Shown: one piece after another, positions 59,471 through 64,000 of the stretch
How positions within the stretch are numbered: position 1 is the stretch's first letter
Layout of the letters: every line of letters starts with the position of its first letter
NCBI GenBank assembly: GCA_006937955.1
Contig: SSNP01000020.1
Location: forward strand, 4,386,249 to 4,450,248
Direction: 5' to 3'
Length of the DNA: 64,000 nt
Origin: Pachypanchax playfairii
Taxonomy: Eukaryota > Chordata > Actinopteri > Cyprinodontiformes > Aplocheilidae
Position numbers and translations under genes: made by a program
The notes under the pieces: model-generated
Seen by the model: only the letters and a program-made list of their open reading frames with translations
Database searches by the model: none
What the model was told of the DNA's origin: nothing

Positions 59471-60071
59471 TTGTATTTCTGACCTCCTGGGGACCAGTTT
59501 CCTGACTTTTACTATCTTTCTGGGGTCCGAGGGTTCTTGTGGGGACCGAAGCCTGGTCCCCATGAGGGGGACTCCTCTTTTTAGGGTTAGGGGTTAGGTT
59601 TATAGGTATGGTGTGAATAGAGTTTTAGTTAGTCTTAGGGTTAGTTATAGATCAGTAATGGTTAAGGTTAGGAAAAGGGTTTGGGTTAGGTATAAATCTA
59701 GTTACTAAAATCAATGGAAGTCAATGGACGGTCCCCATAAGGATAACAAAACACACTGTGTGTGTGTGTGTGTGTGTGGGTTTGTATTTCTGACCTCCTG
59801 GGGACCAGTTTCCTGACTTTTACTATCTTTCTGGGGTCCGAGGGTTCTTGTGGGGACCGAAGCCTGGTCCCCATGAGGGGGACTCCTCTTTTTAGGGTTA
59901 GGGGTTAGGTTTATAGGTATGGTGTGAATAGAGTTTTAGTTAGTCTTAGGGTTAGTTATAGATCAGTAATGGTTAAGGTTAGGAAAAGGGTTTGGGTTAG
60001 GTATAAATCTAGTTACTAAAATCAATGGAAGTCAATGGACGGTCCCCATAAGGATAACAAAACACACTTGT

Positions 60072-60117
<46 letters not shown>

Positions 60118-60409
60118 TTGTATTTCTGACCTCCTGGGGACCAGTTTCCTGACTTTTACTATCTTTCTGGGGTCCGAGGGTTCTTGTGGGGACCGAAGCC
60201 TGGTCCCCATGAGGGGGACTCCTCTTTTTAGGGTTAGGGGTTAGGTTTATAGGTATGGTGTGAATAGAGTTTTAGTTAGTCTTAGGGTTAGTTATAGATC
60301 AGTAATGGTTAAGGTTAGGAAAAGGGTTTGGGTTAGGTATAAATCTAGTTACTAAAATCAATGGAAGTCAATGGACGGTCCCCATAAGGATAACAAAACA
60401 CACTTGTGG

Positions 60410-60437
<28 letters not shown>
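59394..60437 (+). repeat. Three-copy tandem repeat separated by (GT)n
   Basis: A unit of about 290 bases beginning GGGTTTGTATTTCTGACCTC occurs at 59467, 59778 and 60114. The units are essentially identical to the eye; each ends in ATAAGGATAACAAAACACAC and is followed or preceded by a (GT)n run (the longest 59394-59468). Each unit holds TTAGGG-like sequence (GGGTTAGGGGTTAGG and variants). The near identity indicates recent duplication. Long threonine/histidine or valine/cysteine frames across the GT runs are artefacts. Confidence 0.95.
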
Positions 60438-60439
<2 letters not shown>

Positions 60440-60440
<1 letters not shown>

Positions 60441-62379
60441 TTCTTACCCAAGAGGGGCTGGAAACATACCTCCAAACCCCTCCAAACCAATACCCTTCCA
60501 ACTTTTTCTGTATACACAAATGCTCATGCTGGGAAATTGTAGCCACTAAAGAAACATGAAATAAGTGATTAGGACACAGATCACCTGGCTCTCATTAGTC
60601 TTGTCCACCCAACACTCTGTACTTGATTAGAAAATCCAAAGCCCTGCTGGTATAACACAAGTGTGGACATATGAATTGGGTGCTATGGCAAGAAAAATTG
60701 TTGCTTTAATATTTATGAGGCTCGGGGACGACAAACATGTCAGGTATGAGGGTTTTTTTTTTTTTTGTTTTCCAATATAAGAAGCCAGACTGAACCTCAT
60801 TCTGATCTACACTGAAAGGACTCATTAAATCCTTCCACTAATTGGAACTAGTTAGGTACTTTAAAAAAGGTAGTACAGTGTATTATGTTGTGTTTCTGAT
60901 TAAGCCCAAGTTGACCAGAAACAAAACAGACAGAAAGGGTTAAAGCACTGGAACTGAATTAATTATTTCTTACTTTTATTGCAGGTTTTAGCAAAGTTGG
61001 TCATTTCTGCCCATTTGCCTTTTCCATTATTTTAACAAGAATTTGGTAAAGACTTTGCGAAGTATTCCACCATGTAGTAGAAGCTACTGCAAAGGTGTGA
61101 TTATCTTTGTTTTGGAGTTTGGTTCTTGGGACATCTAAGAGATCTTTCCCACTGGATTACAGTCATGTAAAAGTTTCCTCAGGTAAACCAGGGCCAACTC
61201 ATTTATAACTTCTTCAACCTGTTAAAACATTCATAAAATGTATCCAGGAACAATTAAGAAGCCAATGGAACATGATGTGATGCTTTGGAAAAGTATTAAA
61301 CTTGTTATTATAGTGTTCTTTGCTAAAAGGAGTTTTAAAACATCTACCTTTTTGTCCCTCTGTCCTTCCTTTTGAATGACTGAGTTCCTCACATTTTTTT
61401 CTTTCAACAGAAAAAGTAAAAATTGTAATTGTTTTTCTTTCTTGTTTGTTTGTTTTTGTTGTTGTTTAACCAGAGTAACGTTGTTTACACTTTAATATGT
61501 TAAAAATGTTGATTCTTTGGGCCATGTTGGCCAACCCTTCTGCCCTTCTCTATATCATAAAAAGAAACAGAACAACTCAGACCTTAGAAGTGAGTGTGCA
61601 AATTACAGGGATAGCATCACCCACTTTTTTTCTACCTGTTAGGCCAACCTCTGCATTTTGTGTTCACACCAAAGAGTTAGGGCGTCTAAGTTCATCTAAT
61701 AATGGAGGAGGAAAGATGAAGGGCTGTCTGCCCTTTCAAAATGGGGTTTTTCAGAGGCAATACCTCAAGCAATGGAATATGAGCTGCATTTACAAAAAAA
61801 AAACAACCTAACAAAGAAAACTCACAAATACAGGAATTTCCTCTATTAGATATGCTTTTATTTTCACAAAGCAGCCACTGTAATGTCTAATTTAGTGTAT
61901 TTTCATGCATTATGTTTGATATCATTGTCAATGTTCCCTAAAAAAGCTTGAACAACTATTCACTCATTAGGTGAGTAGATGACATCATATCTGTTTATAG
62001 AAAACCGCTTCGTCAACAGTTGATACTTTATTGTTTTTTGAAGTAGTGTAGGGAAATATTATAACCACTATACCTTGTCCCTTCAAATTAAGGGTCATGT
62101 GGCAGGGATAAATGTGAGAGTAGAGCAAAGGTTAAGTTATCTTGATTGGATGGGAAGTCAAAGATGATGCACAGGCTGTCAAACTTCATCCAAAGTACAA
62201 CTTTTCATTATTTTATTAGAGTCCACCAACCAGGTGGATGAAAAGGGGTCACAGTCTGTAAGTTGTGTGGTATTTGACCCAAACAGTGTGATCATTTAAA
62301 CTAAGACAACCCTGCAATGAACCCTGAAGTCTCATCTCTTCTACTGCTTAACCTCAATTTGGGAGATTCCACAGTCAGA
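60440..62379. other. adamtsl1 intron 2, no exon seen
   Basis: AT-rich intronic DNA with homopolymer T and A runs (60751, 61795). Short frames only. Confidence 0.5.
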
Positions 62380-62680
62380 AGGAACTATAAAGGGAAACTC
62401 ATTCTATTCCCTTTGCCTCATTTCGTTCCGTGTTTAGTTAGTATATCCTGGTCCCTGTGTGAGTTTCCACCCTGATCTTTGCTGCCTGTCTCTCAGCTCT
62501 TGGTCTTTGAAAGTCTCTTGTTTGGGTTCGGGCCCCGTGATTCGCTGTTTAGCTTGGCAGAGGGTACTGTCTGGATTCGTCGCAGGCTCTAATGTTCTTG
62601 CCATGCCACACGCTTCACATCCCCTCCCTGCAATAATACAGTAGAAAAAAAAAACCCTTAAGCCTGTGTCCCATTGTTAT
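62380..62680 (+). repeat. Possible LTR-like segment
   Basis: ACTATAAAGGGAAACTCATT (TATA-like), a CT/GT-rich stretch and AATAATACAGTAGAAAAAAAAA at the end give a promoter-to-polyA layout similar to retroelement LTRs in fish. No primer-binding site or internal coding region was found. Low confidence. Confidence 0.25.
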
Positions 62681-63364
62681 TCCAAACTCTAAAACGTTGT
62701 CTCCAATCATGATTCTAGTTTAGCAAAGGAACAAGGACACAGGAATTCCTCTCAAGTTCCCGAACCCAAAAGAATATCAGATAATCACTTTCCACTGTGG
62801 TCTCGGATGATTGGTCTATCGTTGTTACCATCAATGCTGTATCATCCCTTTGACTAGAAAGCACAAAGGAATCCTCCGTTTCAATAAGTGGTGAGCTCAA
62901 TAATTTGGGCAGAACCGCCACAGACTGGAGAGAGTCACGATCCAGACGGGTTTAATCTGTTTAGCAGACACAGACATGAGGACTCCACTGTGCCTACTTT
63001 GTTAATGTATGGTATATTACAGTTAATTTATAGAGCGATGATTTGTTTATAGACTAGAACAGCAAGACAAATGGGAGTTCATTCAGTGCTTTGGAAGTTG
63101 AACTTCACATTCCCTTTATGACTGTTTTAATTTATATAATGTTGGATTCCTAGTCTGTGTGTGCTCACAATTAGGGCCTCAATCATCTGCTTGTTATCTG
63201 GTTTATGTTATTTGAAAAAATCTGATTGCTTCAGATTGCTATGCTGTCCCCAAATTACGTTTACATGGTGAGAAATGTTTGCGTGGCACGCGGTCGGATG
63301 CCAAAGTGACTGGATCGTTTTCTCTTAAAGCAGTCGGCCTAATTTTCACTGTTTTTCTCTGCAG

Positions 63365-63410
63365 GACTTGTGAAGGGCAGAATATCAAATATCGCACATG
63401 CAGTAATGTG
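63365..63410 (+). CDS. adamtsl1: adamtsl1 coding exon 3: remainder of TSP1 repeat 1
   Basis: This 46-base exon follows a good polypyrimidine tract and acceptor (TTTTTCTCTGCAG). Its first G completes the Lys codon split at 57326. It then encodes TCEGQNIKYRTCSNV, the middle of the thrombospondin type-1 repeat with two of its conserved cysteines. The donor GTAAGT at 63411 is consensus and leaves phase 0. The reading frame joins without a break to both neighbouring exons, and the peptide closely follows vertebrate ADAMTSL1 (human has SCEGRNIRYRTCSNV, from memory). The intron to its left is about 6 kb and contains a GT/TTAGGG-like tandem repeat and a TTAA-flanked MITE. Confidence 0.95.
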
Positions 63411-63634
63411 GTAAGTTCAGCAAACTCATCTTTATGTAACGGCTGTCCAAGGAGCTTCAGATTCAGAGAAAATTGTTAAAAAGCAATAAATAAATTTGTT
63501 TTAAATTAATCTTCTGTAACTATCATAGTCTTGATTATGAATCAATATATTTTAGGCAGTATTACTCATACATAAACGTTTATAACCTTGTGATATGTTT
63601 TTGCTTAACTCTGGTTTATTGCTGTCATCGTCAG

Positions 63635-63871
63635 GACTGTCCTCCAGATGCTGGAGACTTCCGGGCTCAGCAGTGTTCAGCTCATGCAGATGTGCGATAC
63701 CAGGGCCAGTTTCATGAATGGCTGCCCGTCTATAATGATCCAGACAACCCTTGCTCACTCAAGTGTAAAGCAAAGGGCTCGGGTCTCGTGGTGGAGCTGG
63801 CACCCAAAGTGTTGGATGGTACACGCTGTTACACCGAGTCCTTGGATATGTGTATCAGTGGAGTCTGCCAG
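63635..63871 (+). CDS. adamtsl1: adamtsl1 coding exon 4: end of TSP1-1 and ADAMTS cysteine-rich module
   Basis: The exon is 237 bases (79 codons), phase 0 at both ends. The acceptor is CATCGTCAG and the donor GTGGGA at 63872. It begins DCPPDAGDFRAQQCSAH, closing the first TSP1 repeat, and continues into the ADAMTS cysteine-rich module with recognisable blocks FHEWLPVYNDPDNPCSLKC, LVVELAPKVLDGTRC and SLDMCISGVCQ. These blocks are near-invariant in ADAMTSL1 and shared with ADAMTSL3 and the ADAMTS proteases, where the module precedes the spacer domain. Nothing is missing and there is no frameshift. The spacer and later TSP1 repeats must lie beyond the right edge, so the gene is partial here. Confidence 0.96.
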
Positions 63872-64000
63872 GTGGGACAAAGGGCCTCAGAGCTGGTTTA
63901 CATTTAGTCATTAAGTACTCTTCCTTTTGTTGAGAGCTAAATTTGTACTGAAAATGACTTAATGCTGTAAAGGAAATAATATCTATAACATTCTTCTACA

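Noticed and set aside
59159..59597. Open frames rich in Thr-His or Val-Cys
   Set aside because: They read through the (GT)n run and recur in each tandem unit; no gene structure.
1..64000. CRISPR arrays, operons or bacterial-type systems
   Set aside because: Spliced exons, SINEs, LINEs, MITEs and microsatellites identify vertebrate DNA; no direct-repeat/spacer arrangement other than simple and tandem repeats was seen.

Overview
This 64 kb window is vertebrate genomic DNA, almost certainly from a ray-finned (teleost) fish. It is AT-rich, gene-poor and intron-like. It is full of repeat types typical of teleosts: Tc1/mariner, TTAA-flanked and hAT-like MITEs, tRNA-derived SINE-like elements, LINE reverse-transcriptase relics, and GT and CCTA microsatellites. 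A 10-base N run marks an assembly gap. Nothing in it looks prokaryotic or viral.

Only one host gene can be firmly recognised: the 5' end of an ADAMTS-like 1 gene (adamtsl1, punctin-1) on the + strand. I read a first coding exon with a signal peptide (53480-53538), preceded by a CCAAT-bearing promoter/5'UTR. Three internal exons follow: 57199-57326 (start of the first thrombospondin type-1 repeat), 63365-63410 (rest of that repeat) and 63635-63871 (end of TSP1 and start of the ADAMTS cysteine-rich module). The gene runs off the right edge. An additional exon-like 105 bp segment (30313-30417), open, phase 0 at both ends and with consensus splice sites, lies 23 kb upstream of the signal-peptide exon. 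It is the best candidate for something undescribed: an upstream alternative exon of adamtsl1 or an exon of another gene.

Region by region. 1-24 kb: non-coding DNA with several MITEs (1140-1714, 3549-4037, 8480-9545, 12593-13188, 14912-15486, 17112-17444), dispersed teleost repeats and a LINE RT relic (21750-22025, - strand). 24.1-25.4 kb: a Tc1 element with a long uninterrupted transposase frame, carrying a DD36E-type triad but lacking one terminal repeat. 26-36.7 kb: second copies of two MITE families, a SINE-like composite and the orphan exon. 36.7-37.5 kb: a strongly T-rich segment, possibly LTR-derived. 39-44.6 kb: pieces of LINEs and a hairpin-ended MITE. 45.6-50.4 kb: three large non-autonomous DNA elements. 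51.6-52.2 kb: a CCTA array and a SINE. 53.2-64 kb: the adamtsl1 5' end, whose first intron holds a cluster of CpG palindromes and a poly-G/N gap and whose second intron holds a three-copy tandem repeat with TTAGGG-like sequence.

The coding exons make the N-terminus of a secreted extracellular-matrix glycoprotein; the transposable elements are independent insertions in its introns and upstream DNA. Repeat class names rest on visible termini and on memory of common fish families, not on a database search.
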